Assembly (NCBI GenBank): GCA_002841315.1
Contig: PHEW01000005.1
Span: 62,001 to 126,000, forward strand
DNA: 64,000 nt
From: Actinobacteria bacterium HGW-Actinobacteria-4
Lineage (GTDB): Bacteria; Actinomycetota; Actinomycetes; Actinomycetales; Demequinaceae
Reading direction: 5' to 3'
Under the pieces are notes generated by a model. It ran no database searches and was not told the DNA's origin. It was given only the letters and a program-made list of their open reading frames with translations. Positions 9,160-19,002 of this stretch are shown here, one piece after another. How positions within the stretch are numbered: the first letter of the stretch is position 1; the number at the start of each line of letters is the position of its first letter. Both the position numbers and the translations under genes were made by a program.

Positions 9160-10092
9160 CTACCCGGGCCAGACTAGCGACCGCGTGCTCGAGTAATCCC
9201 TGGGGCTGCCGTCGACAGGGTCCGTGAACTGCAGGCGGCGAGCGACGAGCTGTAAGGGGGCGGTGAAGTCCTCCGGCGCGACCTTCTGGATCGTGGGATA
9301 CATCGAGTCGCCCACGATGGGCAGTCCCAAGGCGGACATCTGCAAGCGCAGTTGATGAGTCTTGCCTGTGGTAGGAGTGAGTCGATAGCGCGCGTGATTG
9401 CCCCGTGTCTCCACCACTTCCACCAGGGTTTCGGCGTTGGGTTCCCCGGGCACCAGCTCGGCTTGCAGGACGCCCCGGCGCTTCTCGATCCGGCCGCTGA
9501 GACGGCGCGGGAACTCAAGTGCGCGGTCAAACGGCGCCAGTGCTTCGTACGTCTTGATCGCGCTACGGGACTGGAACACACCTGCGTAAGCCGCGCGGTG
9601 CTCGCGGCGAGTGGAAAACACGAGCACTCCTGCGGTCAGACGGTCGAGCCGATGCGCGGGAGCGAGCTCGGGCAAGTTCAACTCAAGTCGCACCTTGATC
9701 AGAGCGGACTCTCGGACGTGAGCACCGCGAGGCGTTGTGGCCATGAAGTGCGGCTTGTCCACCACGACGAACCGTTCGCTGACCTCCAGGATGTCGAGAG
9801 GAAAGGGCGCTGGCGTCTCCGGCGCGAGCGGCCGGTGGAACCATACGAAGGTGTGGGGCCGGTACGTCTCGCCCCCTTCCCAGGGGCGTCCTGACGGGTC
9901 CACAAACTCGCCGGCGTCCAGCATGCGATCGATCAGATTTGGGGACGGCAGCCGAGCATGGAGGAAGTCGCGCATCGTTGCCCACTGCGGCGCTTCATCG
10001 GTTGCGACTCCGGGGGTCCGCAACCAGGCAGCATCAAGCCCGTGACGCTGAGGTAACGGAGAGCGCGGCGGCATCAGCGCGCTGCCGGGCAC
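9160..10092 (-). CDS. RluA-family pseudouridine synthase
   Basis: A 310-residue cytoplasmic enzyme converting uridine to pseudouridine in rRNA or tRNA. The catalytic motif HRLDRLTAGVLVFS is near residues 147-160, with its aspartate as nucleophile. The family's end motif GKTHQLRLQM is near residues 245-254. An N-terminal S4-like stretch (MRDFLHARLPSPNLIDRML) precedes the catalytic domain. The start is uncertain: GTG at 10092 or ATG at 10074, neither with a strong ribosome site. The RNA target cannot be assigned from sequence. Confidence 0.9.
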   Translation of the reverse strand: MPGSALMPPRSPLPQRHGLDAAWLRTPGVATDEAPQWATMRDFLHARLPSPNLIDRMLDAGEFVDPSGRPWEGGETYRPHTFVWFHRPLAPETPAPFPLDILEVSERFVVVDKPHFMATTPRGAHVRESALIKVRLELNLPELAPAHRLDRLTAGVLVFSTRREHRAAYAGVFQSRSAIKTYEALAPFDRALEFPRRLSGRIEKRRGVLQAELVPGEPNAETLVEVVETRGNHARYRLTPTTGKTHQLRLQMSALGLPIVGDSMYPTIQKVAPEDFTAPLQLVARRLQFTDPVDGSPRDYSSTRSLVWPG

Positions 10093-10155
10093 GGATACGA
10101 GGTCACGACGAGCATCGTACTGGTAGCCGCTTCGCGAGCGGGAACCTGGCTGGGA

Positions 10156-10161
10156 TAGGGT
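10156..10161 (+). promoter_or_regulatory. -10 element TAGGGT, leaderless promoter of the micro-ORF
   Basis: TAGGGT ends 6 bases before the ATG at 10168. An identical TAGGGT with 6-base spacing precedes dapE at 23854. This supports transcription of the short gene despite its size. Confidence 0.45.
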
Positions 10162-10167
10162 GCCCGT

Positions 10168-10266
10168 ATGAGTCTCGAAGACGACCCCTTCAGTTACCGC
10201 ATCACGAAGGACGGCCGAGTTCTGGTCTCGCGTGCCCGCCTGCTCGGAACAGGGGCCGTTAGTTGA
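10168..10266 (+). CDS. 32-residue micro-protein coupled to the SdpI-like gene
   Basis: An ATG reading frame encoding MSLEDDPFSYRITKDG and then RVLVSRARLLGTGAVS before a stop at 10266. The first 22 residues have the look of a conserved small actinobacterial protein, but the product ends early, so it may be a shortened remnant of a longer family. A leaderless-type promoter sits directly in front. Its stop overlaps the TTG start of the next gene in the arrangement TTGA, suggesting coupled translation. Confidence 0.45.
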   Translation: MSLEDDPFSYRITKDGRVLVSRARLLGTGAVS

Positions 10267-10646
10267 GCCCCGACGCCGAGCTCAGCGCTCGCATCGTCCT
10301 CTTCCTATCGATGGCCGTCGCGGGCGGCATGCTGCTCTGGTTGGCGCGAGCCACCGTCACTGGGCGACTGAAGCGCAACACATGGGCCGGGATTCGCACG
10401 CCGAGTACCTTGGCGAGCGACGAGGCTTGGCTCGTGGCGCATCAGCGGGCTCAGCGCTCAACGATCTGGGCGGCAGTGTTCGCCTTCATCGGCTGCGGCT
10501 TCACGCTGGCACCCGTACAGGAGGAGGTTGTCTATGCGGGCGTGTTCGGCGGGACCGTAGCGCTGTTGGCGACCGTCTTATACGGCGCCTATGTGGGAAC
10601 CAAGGCTGCCAGGGCGATCGATAGCCACGATGGTGCCTCGCGATGA
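10263..10646 (+). CDS. SdpI/YhfL-family membrane protein
   Basis: A 127-residue protein with three hydrophobic helices (about residues 7-29, 66-88 and 90-113). Between them is the SdpI-family signature GRLKRNTWAGIRTPST, followed by LASDEAWLVAHQRA. In Bacillus, SdpI is an immunity and signalling membrane protein; most actinobacterial members are uncharacterised. The start is taken as TTG 10263, which overlaps the micro-ORF stop. A hairpin (10681-10697) follows the gene. Confidence 0.78.
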   Translation: MSPDAELSARIVLFLSMAVAGGMLLWLARATVTGRLKRNTWAGIRTPSTLASDEAWLVAHQRAQRSTIWAAVFAFIGCGFTLAPVQEEVVYAGVFGGTVALLATVLYGAYVGTKAARAIDSHDGASR

Positions 10647-10680
10647 CACGTGCTTTCGGCATCAAGGACGGCTTCGAGAT

Positions 10681-10697
10681 ATAGCGCCTTGCGCTAT
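10681..10697. terminator. Short hairpin after the SdpI-like gene
   Basis: A perfect 7-bp inverted repeat, ATAGCGC-CTT-GCGCTAT, 35 bases after the stop at 10646. It has no U-tract and could end transcription from both sides, since the next gene on the right (10844-11131) points toward it. Confidence 0.4.
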
Positions 10698-10843
10698 GAA
10701 CGCGTCACGCTAGGCGTCTGGGCGGTGACCGGTTGGACCAGCACAGCATCAGGATCAACGATCAGTCGCGGATGTAGCCCACAGGGCAGGCCAGTCAGAG
10801 GTTGCCGCGATCGTGCGCCGTGTCGCTAGTGACGCGTGGAAAC

Positions 10844-11131
10844 CTAGCTGATCCAGTCTTCGCTTGGCACTCGCATGGACTCGGAATGGGGGATCCCGAG
10901 CAACCGCTGCCGAGGAGCAGCTGCGAGTTCGTCAGAGAACACGACAGTGGTCTCAATCGGATGCGCAAGTGATGAGTCCACTGCAACGCTAGCGATCGGG
11001 AGACTGAGCGCCGCTGCGGCAGCTTCGCTCCGCTCGCGACGCGAGCGACGGGACTCCAGTGGTCCGACAGGTGGCACGTGCACTTCGGCGGCTGGGCCAG
11101 CGGGAAGGTCTACTTCGTTTAATTCGCTCAT
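10844..11131 (-). CDS. Hypothetical protein
   Basis: A 95-residue reading frame with ATG at 11131 and GAGGA five bases upstream. The N-terminal half has Pro/Glu-rich and Arg/Ala-rich stretches (ESRRSRRERSEAAAAA). I recognise no domain, signal peptide or membrane segment. It lies about 70 bases downstream of the second GAF-ANTAR gene on the same strand and could be the last gene of that operon. It may not be a real gene. Confidence 0.4.
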   Translation of the reverse strand: MSELNEVDLPAGPAAEVHVPPVGPLESRRSRRERSEAAAAALSLPIASVAVDSSLAHPIETTVVFSDELAAAPRQRLLGIPHSESMRVPSEDWIS

Positions 11132-11201
11132 GATGATCCTCAAGTCGACGCGAACAGAGTCGGTCACCAGGGTCTAGAGCAACTACTGGCACCTTAGCAC
11201 G

Positions 11202-11963
11202 CTACTCCGCTGCCTGCACCCGCGCCGCGGTTGAAGAAGTCGCCATGTCCTGCACGGCTAACTCTCGGTCACTCACACGCTCGGAGACGGAGCGGATGGT
11301 GAGGTTGCGGTCGCGCGCGTACTTGCGCAACAAGGCAAAGGCGTCGTCCATGGTCACAGAGAGCGCGCTAGCGATGACCCCCTTGGCCTGCTCGATGACG
11401 ATGCGGCTGTCGAGCGCCCGGTGCAGTTGTTCTTCGACAATCTGGCCTTCGCGGATGACTCTCTCCTGAAGGATGCCGATGGTCGCGACGTCAGCAAGAG
11501 CTTGAGCAACAGCGGCATTCCTGACGCTTACTTCCCCTGCGGTCTCGCTGAAGAGGTTCATCGTGCCAATCACCTTGCCGCGCAGCTTCATCGGTGTCGC
11601 GAGCGCGGAGCGAAACCCGTGTGCAAGAGCCACCTTCTTGAACTCGGGCCAACCTCCGGCATCGTCTGCGATGTCGCTCACAGCCACTGCGCGACCCGTG
11701 TTGAAGCAGTCGATGCACGGACCGGAAGAGGCAGCCATCTGCATGACTTCCACGAACTCCGCCGCTTCGCTTGTCGATGTCATCAGATGGAGTTCACCAG
11801 TCGAGTCGGCGAGCATGAGCCCGCCTGCATTCATTTCCAAGATCTCGACGCAATCGTTGACGAGTGTGTGGAGCAACTCCACTGCATCGAAGTCGGTGGT
11901 CAAGATGTCTGCGACCGCAACAAATGCGGCGCTAATGCGTGTTTCGCGGACTCCAGCGTCCAT
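11202..11963 (-). CDS. GAF and ANTAR domain regulator (second of a pair)
   Basis: A 253-residue cytoplasmic signal-dependent antiterminator. An N-terminal GAF domain (about residues 10-165) contains the typical actinobacterial stretches GGLMLADSTGELHLM, GPCIDCFNTGRAV and AVSDI. The C-terminal ANTAR RNA-binding domain follows (about residues 180-240; VIEQAKGVIASALSV and AFALLRKYARDRN). ANTAR domains bind paired RNA hairpins and prevent termination. The ATG at 11963 is two bases beyond the upstream gene's stop, with AAGGAG inside that gene's end. The signal and target RNAs are unknown. Confidence 0.92.
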   Translation of the reverse strand: MDAGVRETRISAAFVAVADILTTDFDAVELLHTLVNDCVEILEMNAGGLMLADSTGELHLMTSTSEAAEFVEVMQMAASSGPCIDCFNTGRAVAVSDIADDAGGWPEFKKVALAHGFRSALATPMKLRGKVIGTMNLFSETAGEVSVRNAAVAQALADVATIGILQERVIREGQIVEEQLHRALDSRIVIEQAKGVIASALSVTMDDAFALLRKYARDRNLTIRSVSERVSDRELAVQDMATSSTAARVQAAE

Positions 11964-11965
11964 GA

Positions 11966-12676
11966 TTATGCTCCTTGCTCGGTGATGTGAGTTTCTGGCA
12001 AGTTGTTGAAGGCAAGCCTGCCCGCCACAACGTCGTGCGCAATGGCTTCGATGGGTCTGCCCGTGACAAAGGCGTACCCCTGGAGGCGGGAAAAGGCAGC
12101 TGTCGCGGACAACTCAAGTTGGTTGATAATGACTCCGGTCGCCTGGTGAACCTCGCGGCGTAGGGCAGGCGCCATCGCCGACTCGTGGGAGTCGTGATTC
12201 GCGGCCGAGTTCAACGCCCGGTTGACTGCCGGCATCGCGGCTCGACCCGCCGCAAACAAGCCACGCTCGACGAACTCGCGGTCGACCTTGCGAGCCGTGT
12301 TCGAGTAGAGGCCGACTACTCCTACCAGCGCGGCACCCATGAGCATTGGGAATGCGAAAAGTGAACCTATCTTGAGCCCGCGAGCTCCGTCCAAGAACAT
12401 GGGCCATCGTGACTCGTCGCTCGCGGCTAGGTCGGACACCATCACTGGCGCCCGCGCCGACATCGCATCCCACTGTGGACCCTCACCGAGTTCAAACTGC
12501 AAGGCCTCAAGCCGTGCGGCAGTGGGATCGCTCGAATAGATTGCCGACTGCCTACCGCTGTGACTGACCACGGAGACGGAGGCACCCGCAACCTTCAGGT
12601 CGCCCACCAGCGCGGCGCACAGTCGATCAAGGGTGGGCGGAGGTTGCCCGTCGGCACTCTCAGAGCTTCGAGCCAT
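11966..12676 (-). CDS. GAF and ANTAR domain regulator (first of a pair)
   Basis: A 236-residue protein with a GAF domain (about residues 15-150; FELGEGPQWDAMSARAPV, and SLFAFPMLMGAALVGVVGLY) and a C-terminal ANTAR domain (about 170-225; REVHQATGVIINQLEL and AFSRLQGYAFVTGRPI). It is more diverged than its partner, especially in the ANTAR helices. The ATG at 12676 has AAGGTG eight bases upstream. The two genes form an operon and may work as a heterodimer. I found no clear dual-hexaloop ANTAR target in the leader. Confidence 0.9.
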   Translation of the reverse strand: MARSSESADGQPPPTLDRLCAALVGDLKVAGASVSVVSHSGRQSAIYSSDPTAARLEALQFELGEGPQWDAMSARAPVMVSDLAASDESRWPMFLDGARGLKIGSLFAFPMLMGAALVGVVGLYSNTARKVDREFVERGLFAAGRAAMPAVNRALNSAANHDSHESAMAPALRREVHQATGVIINQLELSATAAFSRLQGYAFVTGRPIEAIAHDVVAGRLAFNNLPETHITEQGA

Positions 12677-13071
12677 GGGCTCACCTTCAACCGGCTATTG
12701 ATCTAGCAGAGAACCCTTGTGGCGCAGGCGGAGTCCGGGCGCGAGAGACGCCATACGTTGACAGTACGCGGTTCTTGTTGGCATTGTGCGGTGGGCGCGC
12801 TCAGTACGGTTCACGACGGCTGCGGCAGGCTCAATGGGCGCCGCGATCCGATGGGAGCGGATTCCGCCCGCAAGGCCACCAAGCGCCTCGTTGAGTGTTT
12901 GATAATCTTGATCCGGTGGTTCGCGCCACCGACAGCACTTCCACGTGAAGACCACGTGAATCATTGCGGAGAGACCCGAGCAAATCAGGACATGTCCGGA
13001 TGGGGTGCGGCGCACGACTGCGTCGACTTCATTTCGCCGATTCTAGACATCGGCCGACGAAAGGACATGGC
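12677..13071. other. 395-bp divergent intergenic region
   Basis: No convincing gene lies here. It separates the divergent GAF-ANTAR and DUF1801 genes. It contains a small hairpin, GGTGG-TTCGCG-CCACC (12915-12930), and a 9-base direct repeat described separately (12941-12960). A minus-strand open frame of about 106 codons crosses it but has no recognisable domain or ribosome site. Confidence 0.5.
12941..12960. repeat. Direct repeat CCACGTGAA x2 with 11-bp period
   Basis: CCACGTGAA occurs at 12941-12949 and 12952-12960. On the minus strand this reads TTCACGTGG twice, 11 bp apart, resembling the tandem 11-bp half-sites of OmpR/PhoP-type response regulators. It lies 112 bases before the DUF1801 start and 265 before the GAF-ANTAR start. 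Confidence 0.45.
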
Positions 13072-13425
13072 ATGTCATCGAAGGACGAGAAGAACCTCGC
13101 TCAGGTGATCGACAAGATCGCGACAATGGACGAACCGAGGCGGTCGGTCATGCGGCATGTCCACGACCTCATCCTGACTGCGGCCCCCACCTTGAAGCCG
13201 CGAATCTGGTACGGAATGCCCGCCTACGCCGAATCGGCAAGCGCGCCGGCGCTCGTGACGCTACGCAATGACGAGCGCTTGAACCTCGCGATCACGGAGA
13301 AGGCCGATTTCCGGGCGGCAGGCGGCGCGGACGGCACGTTGATGCCTGCTGCTTGGTACTTCGAATCCGTGGACGAGGAAGCCGAGAAGCGCATCTCCGA
13401 GATTGTTCGTTCGGTGGTCGCGTGA
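13072..13425 (+). CDS. DUF1801 (YdhG-like) family protein
   Basis: A small soluble protein of 117 residues. The family pattern is visible: an N-terminal helix, RRSVMRHVHDLILTAAPTL, then KPRIWYGMPAYA, and a C-terminal helix. Members are annotated as iron-chaperone-like (frataxin-like fold), but the role is unproven for most. ATG 13072 has a GAAAGGAC site upstream and was preferred over an in-frame upstream ATG at 12964, which would add an unrelated basic extension. Confidence 0.82.
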   Translation: MSSKDEKNLAQVIDKIATMDEPRRSVMRHVHDLILTAAPTLKPRIWYGMPAYAESASAPALVTLRNDERLNLAITEKADFRAAGGADGTLMPAAWYFESVDEEAEKRISEIVRSVVA

Positions 13426-13472
13426 GAGGCGTCGCGGACTCGACTGCGGCGTCTGCGAGGGGGAGGCGAGAC

Positions 13473-13727
13473 TTAGTCGCGCTTCACCCGTCCTGACGCG
13501 TCCACCGTGAGTACCACTTGCATGAGCTTGGGCCGGAGCACTCGGTAGAAGACGTAGATGAGCCACAGGCCGCCGGTGAGGGCGGAGATGATGAGGTGCA
13601 CCACCCACCACAGCAACCCCAGTCTGCGCTGCTGTGACAGCACCACCTGCGTGGGCGTCCGCGAGTCAACGGTGTAGCCACGTCGCACGTAGTTCGTAAC
13701 GTAGTCGTTCAGCGGATCGGCCTTCAT
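13473..13727 (-). CDS. Conserved small membrane protein, function unknown
   Basis: An 84-residue protein. A soluble N-terminus (DPLNDYVTNYVRRGYTVDSR) is followed by one long hydrophobic stretch (about residues 37-64) that could form a hairpin of two helices, then a short polar tail. ATG 13727 is preceded by GGGAGGAG at good spacing, supporting this start over an upstream one. It is convergent with the DUF1801 gene. I do not recognise a named family. Confidence 0.72.
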   Translation of the reverse strand: MKADPLNDYVTNYVRRGYTVDSRTPTQVVLSQQRRLGLLWWVVHLIISALTGGLWLIYVFYRVLRPKLMQVVLTVDASGRVKRD

Positions 13728-13858
13728 CGGTGCTCCTCCCTTTTCCCCAACGCCAGCGTACACAGCACAGCCTTCGTCGCGTTGGAGAGCCCGTCGCGGC
13801 TAGAATGGATTGCCGGTCAATGCGTGACCGCTCATCCCCACCCTGAAACGAGTTCTTT

Positions 13859-15760
13859 ATGTCTGTGCGCTCTGACCTGCGCAATGTCGCGATCGTGGCC
13901 CACGTGGACCACGGCAAGACCACCCTTGTTGACGCCATGTTGGTGCAGGGCGGCGCTTATGGCGATCACGCCCACGTGGAAGACCGCGCCATGGACTCCG
14001 GTGACCTGGAACGCGAGAAGGGCATCACGATCCTCGCGAAGAACACGGCCATTCGCTACACGGGTGCTGCCGCAATCCCCGGCGGCGTCACCATCAACGT
14101 GATTGACACGCCAGGTCACGCTGACTTTGGCGGTGAGGTGGAGCGCGGACTGTCCATGGTCGACGGCGTGGTGCTCCTTGTGGACGCCTCCGAGGGCCCT
14201 CTGCCTCAGACTCGATTTGTGCTCCGCAAGGCGCTCGCGGCACACCTTCCCGTGATCATTGTGGTCAACAAGGTGGACCGTCCCGACTCCCGGATATCTG
14301 CCGTGGTGGAAGAAACCCACGACCTTCTGTTGGGCTTGGGCTCGGACCTCCACGACGAGGTGCCGGATCTCGATATCGACGCCCTCCTCGAGGTGCCGGT
14401 GGTTTACGCTTCCGCGAAGGCAGGCCGTGCCTCGCTCACTCAACCGGCCGACGGCGGACTCCCCGATAGCGACAACCTTGAGCCGCTCTTTCAGACGATC
14501 ATGGAGCGCATCCCAGCGCCCACCTACGACGAAGGCGCGCCTCTGCAGGCTCACGTGACGAACCTCGATGCGTCGCCCTTCTTGGGCCGGCTCGCGCTGC
14601 TGCGCGTGTTCAATGGCACCATCACCAAGGGTCAGACCGTGGCGTGGGCGCGCGCCGACGGCACCCTAAAGAACGTCAAGATCACGGAACTCCTCGAGAC
14701 CAAGGGCCTCACGCGAGTTCCTGCAGAATCTGCGGGTCCGGGCGACATTGTGGCGGTCGCTGGCATCGAAGGCATCACCATTGGTGAGACGCTCACCGAC
14801 CCCGATGACCCCAAGCCGCTGCCACTCATCACCATTGACGACCCCGCCATCTCGATGACGATTGGTATCAATACCTCGCCGCTTGCTGGCCGTGTCAAGG
14901 GAGCGAAGGTCACCGCGCGCCAGGTCAAGGACCGGCTCGACAAGGAACTGGTAGGCAATGTCTCGATTCGCGTCCTGCCTACCGAGCGCCCTGACGCCTG
15001 GGAAGTCCAGGGCCGCGGCGAGCTCGCACTAGCGATTCTCGTCGAGCAAATGCGCCGCGAAGGCTTCGAACTCACCGTGGGCAAGCCGCAAGTGGTGACC
15101 AAGGTCATCGACGGCAAGGTTCACGAACCGATGGAGCACATGACCATCGATGTGCCCGAAGAGCACCTCGGTGCCGTCACCCAGCTTCTCGCGAGCCGCA
15201 AGGGCCGGATGGACTCGATGTCCAACCATGGCACTGGCTGGGTCCGCATGGAGTTCATCGTGCCCGCGCGTGGCCTTATTGGCTTCCGCACCATCTTCTT
15301 GACAGAGACCCGCGGCACTGGCATCGCGTCCTCGATCGCTCACGGCTACGAGCCTTGGGTGGGTCACATCGAGTTCCGCACCAACGGATCCCTCGTGGCT
15401 GATCGTGCTGGCGTGGTGACGCCGTTCGCGATGACCAACCTCCAGGATCGTGGATCCTTCTTCGTGAAGCCCACCTCCGACGTCTACGAAGGCATGATCG
15501 TAGGCGAGAACTCGCGTGCCGAAGACATGGACGTGAACATCACGAAGGAGAAGAAGCTCACCAACATGCGTGCGGCATCGGCCGACTCGTTCGAAAACCT
15601 CACGCCGCCCCGACTGCTGACTCTCGAGGAGAGCCTTGAGTTTGCACGCGAGGACGAGTGCGTCGAGGTCACGCCTCACGACATCCGCATCCGCAAGGTG
15701 CTTCTGGATCAGACGGAGCGCGCACGCGCCACGTCCAAAGCCAAGCGCCTCGACGGCTAA
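13859..15760 (+). CDS. typA: Translational GTPase TypA/BipA
   Basis: A ribosome-binding GTPase involved in ribosome assembly and stress adaptation. The 633 residues include the G domain (AHVDHGKTT near residue 14, DTPGHADFGGEV, NKVDRPDS), an EF-Tu-like domain II, and the BipA-specific C-terminal domain (EPWVGHIEFRTNGSLVADRAG region near residue 500). ATG 13859 follows a TAGAAT -10-like element at 13801 and a weak GAAACGAG site. Confidence 0.96.
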   Translation: MSVRSDLRNVAIVAHVDHGKTTLVDAMLVQGGAYGDHAHVEDRAMDSGDLEREKGITILAKNTAIRYTGAAAIPGGVTINVIDTPGHADFGGEVERGLSMVDGVVLLVDASEGPLPQTRFVLRKALAAHLPVIIVVNKVDRPDSRISAVVEETHDLLLGLGSDLHDEVPDLDIDALLEVPVVYASAKAGRASLTQPADGGLPDSDNLEPLFQTIMERIPAPTYDEGAPLQAHVTNLDASPFLGRLALLRVFNGTITKGQTVAWARADGTLKNVKITELLETKGLTRVPAESAGPGDIVAVAGIEGITIGETLTDPDDPKPLPLITIDDPAISMTIGINTSPLAGRVKGAKVTARQVKDRLDKELVGNVSIRVLPTERPDAWEVQGRGELALAILVEQMRREGFELTVGKPQVVTKVIDGKVHEPMEHMTIDVPEEHLGAVTQLLASRKGRMDSMSNHGTGWVRMEFIVPARGLIGFRTIFLTETRGTGIASSIAHGYEPWVGHIEFRTNGSLVADRAGVVTPFAMTNLQDRGSFFVKPTSDVYEGMIVGENSRAEDMDVNITKEKKLTNMRAASADSFENLTPPRLLTLEESLEFAREDECVEVTPHDIRIRKVLLDQTERARATSKAKRLDG

Positions 15761-15777
15761 TCGCACCCAGTAGCCTC

Positions 15778-15783
15778 TATCCT
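15778..15783 (+). promoter_or_regulatory. -10 element TATCCT, leaderless promoter
   Basis: TATCCT ends 7 bases before the ATG at 15791, with no ribosome site between them. It is probably the promoter for the small membrane protein and the VanW gene after it. Confidence 0.4.
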
Positions 15784-15790
15784 TAGCGAC

Positions 15791-16133
15791 ATGGCCAAGT
15801 CAGTCCTCGCTTACGCCCTCATCGTGACAATGGGCCTCGTTGTGGCCATTGTTGGTACATCGGCGCACCGGGCGATTGGCGGGTGGGGAGTAGTCCTTGC
15901 GATCCTCATGGTGCTCGCGGGCGCTGTCTTTGCCCGCACCTGGAAGCTCTGGACGGGCATGGGGGCGTTTGCCATCGCCTGGTTGATGCCAACAAGTCTG
16001 TTCGCGCTGGAGGGGCCCGGGGGGTCTGTGCTGATAGTGCAGGACACCTTTGGGCTGGCGTGGATCATCGGTGGCGCACTCGCCATCGTGACGGCCGCCG
16101 TCGCCCCGCGTCAGCTGCTGATGGGAGCTGACG

Positions 16134-16147
<14 letters not shown>
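15791..16147 (+). CDS. Small four-helix membrane protein (DUF6113-like)
   Basis: 118 residues that are almost entirely hydrophobic, with four predicted helices (about 5-25, 30-47, 52-72 and 88-108). The position between typA and fdxA, and the composition, resemble the DUF6113 proteins found near fdxA in other actinobacteria; the assignment is tentative. Its end overlaps the start of the VanW gene by 14 bases, so the two are probably co-translated. Confidence 0.75.
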
Positions 16148-18575
<2,428 letters not shown>

Positions 18576-18660
18576 CGCCATCGCGCTGACCGGACAGCCC
18601 CAGGCTGAGGCCCCGGTATGATGGTGTCTCCTATAGTGACCTTTCTTGAAGGGGGTTCTC

Positions 18661-18984
18661 GTGACGTATGTCATCGCCTTGCCGTGTGTGGATCTGAAGG
18701 ACAAGGCCTGCATCGACGAGTGTCCCGTTGACTGCATCTACGAGGGTGAGCGCATGCTCTACATCCACCCGGATGAGTGTGTCGACTGCGGTGCCTGCGA
18801 GCCCGTGTGCCCCGTGGAGGCCATCTACTACGAAGATGACACCCCAGACAAGTGGGCGGAGTTCTACACCGCGAACGTGGAGTTCTTCTCAGAGATTGGC
18901 TCCCCTGGGGGAGCAGCCAAGATGGGCCTGATCGAACACGATCACGACATCATCAAGGCTCTTCCCATCCAAACCCAGAGCTAA
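18661..18984 (+). CDS. fdxA: Seven-iron ferredoxin FdxA
   Basis: A 107-residue electron carrier holding a [3Fe-4S] and a [4Fe-4S] cluster. Cysteines sit in CVDLKDKACIDECPVDC (residues 9-25) and CVDCGACEPVCP (about 40-51), as in actinobacterial FdxA/FdxC. The GTG at 18661 is preceded by GAAGGGGG and was chosen over TTG 18646. Two -10-like hexamers, TATGAT (18617) and TATAGT (18632), lie upstream. The next gene is dapC, the common actinobacterial order. Confidence 0.95.
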   Translation: MTYVIALPCVDLKDKACIDECPVDCIYEGERMLYIHPDECVDCGACEPVCPVEAIYYEDDTPDKWAEFYTANVEFFSEIGSPGGAAKMGLIEHDHDIIKALPIQTQS

Positions 18985-19002
18985 GCCGTAGGGCAGGCCA
19001 GC

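Noticed and set aside
12695-13015. A minus-strand frame of about 106 codons in the GAF-ANTAR/DUF1801 gap, possibly a transposase remnant.
   Set aside because: No transposase motif, terminal repeat or ribosome site could be found. It is left as intergenic.
12719-13108. A plus-strand open frame upstream of DUF1801.
   Set aside because: It lacks a domain and ribosome site and overlaps the better supported DUF1801 gene in another frame.
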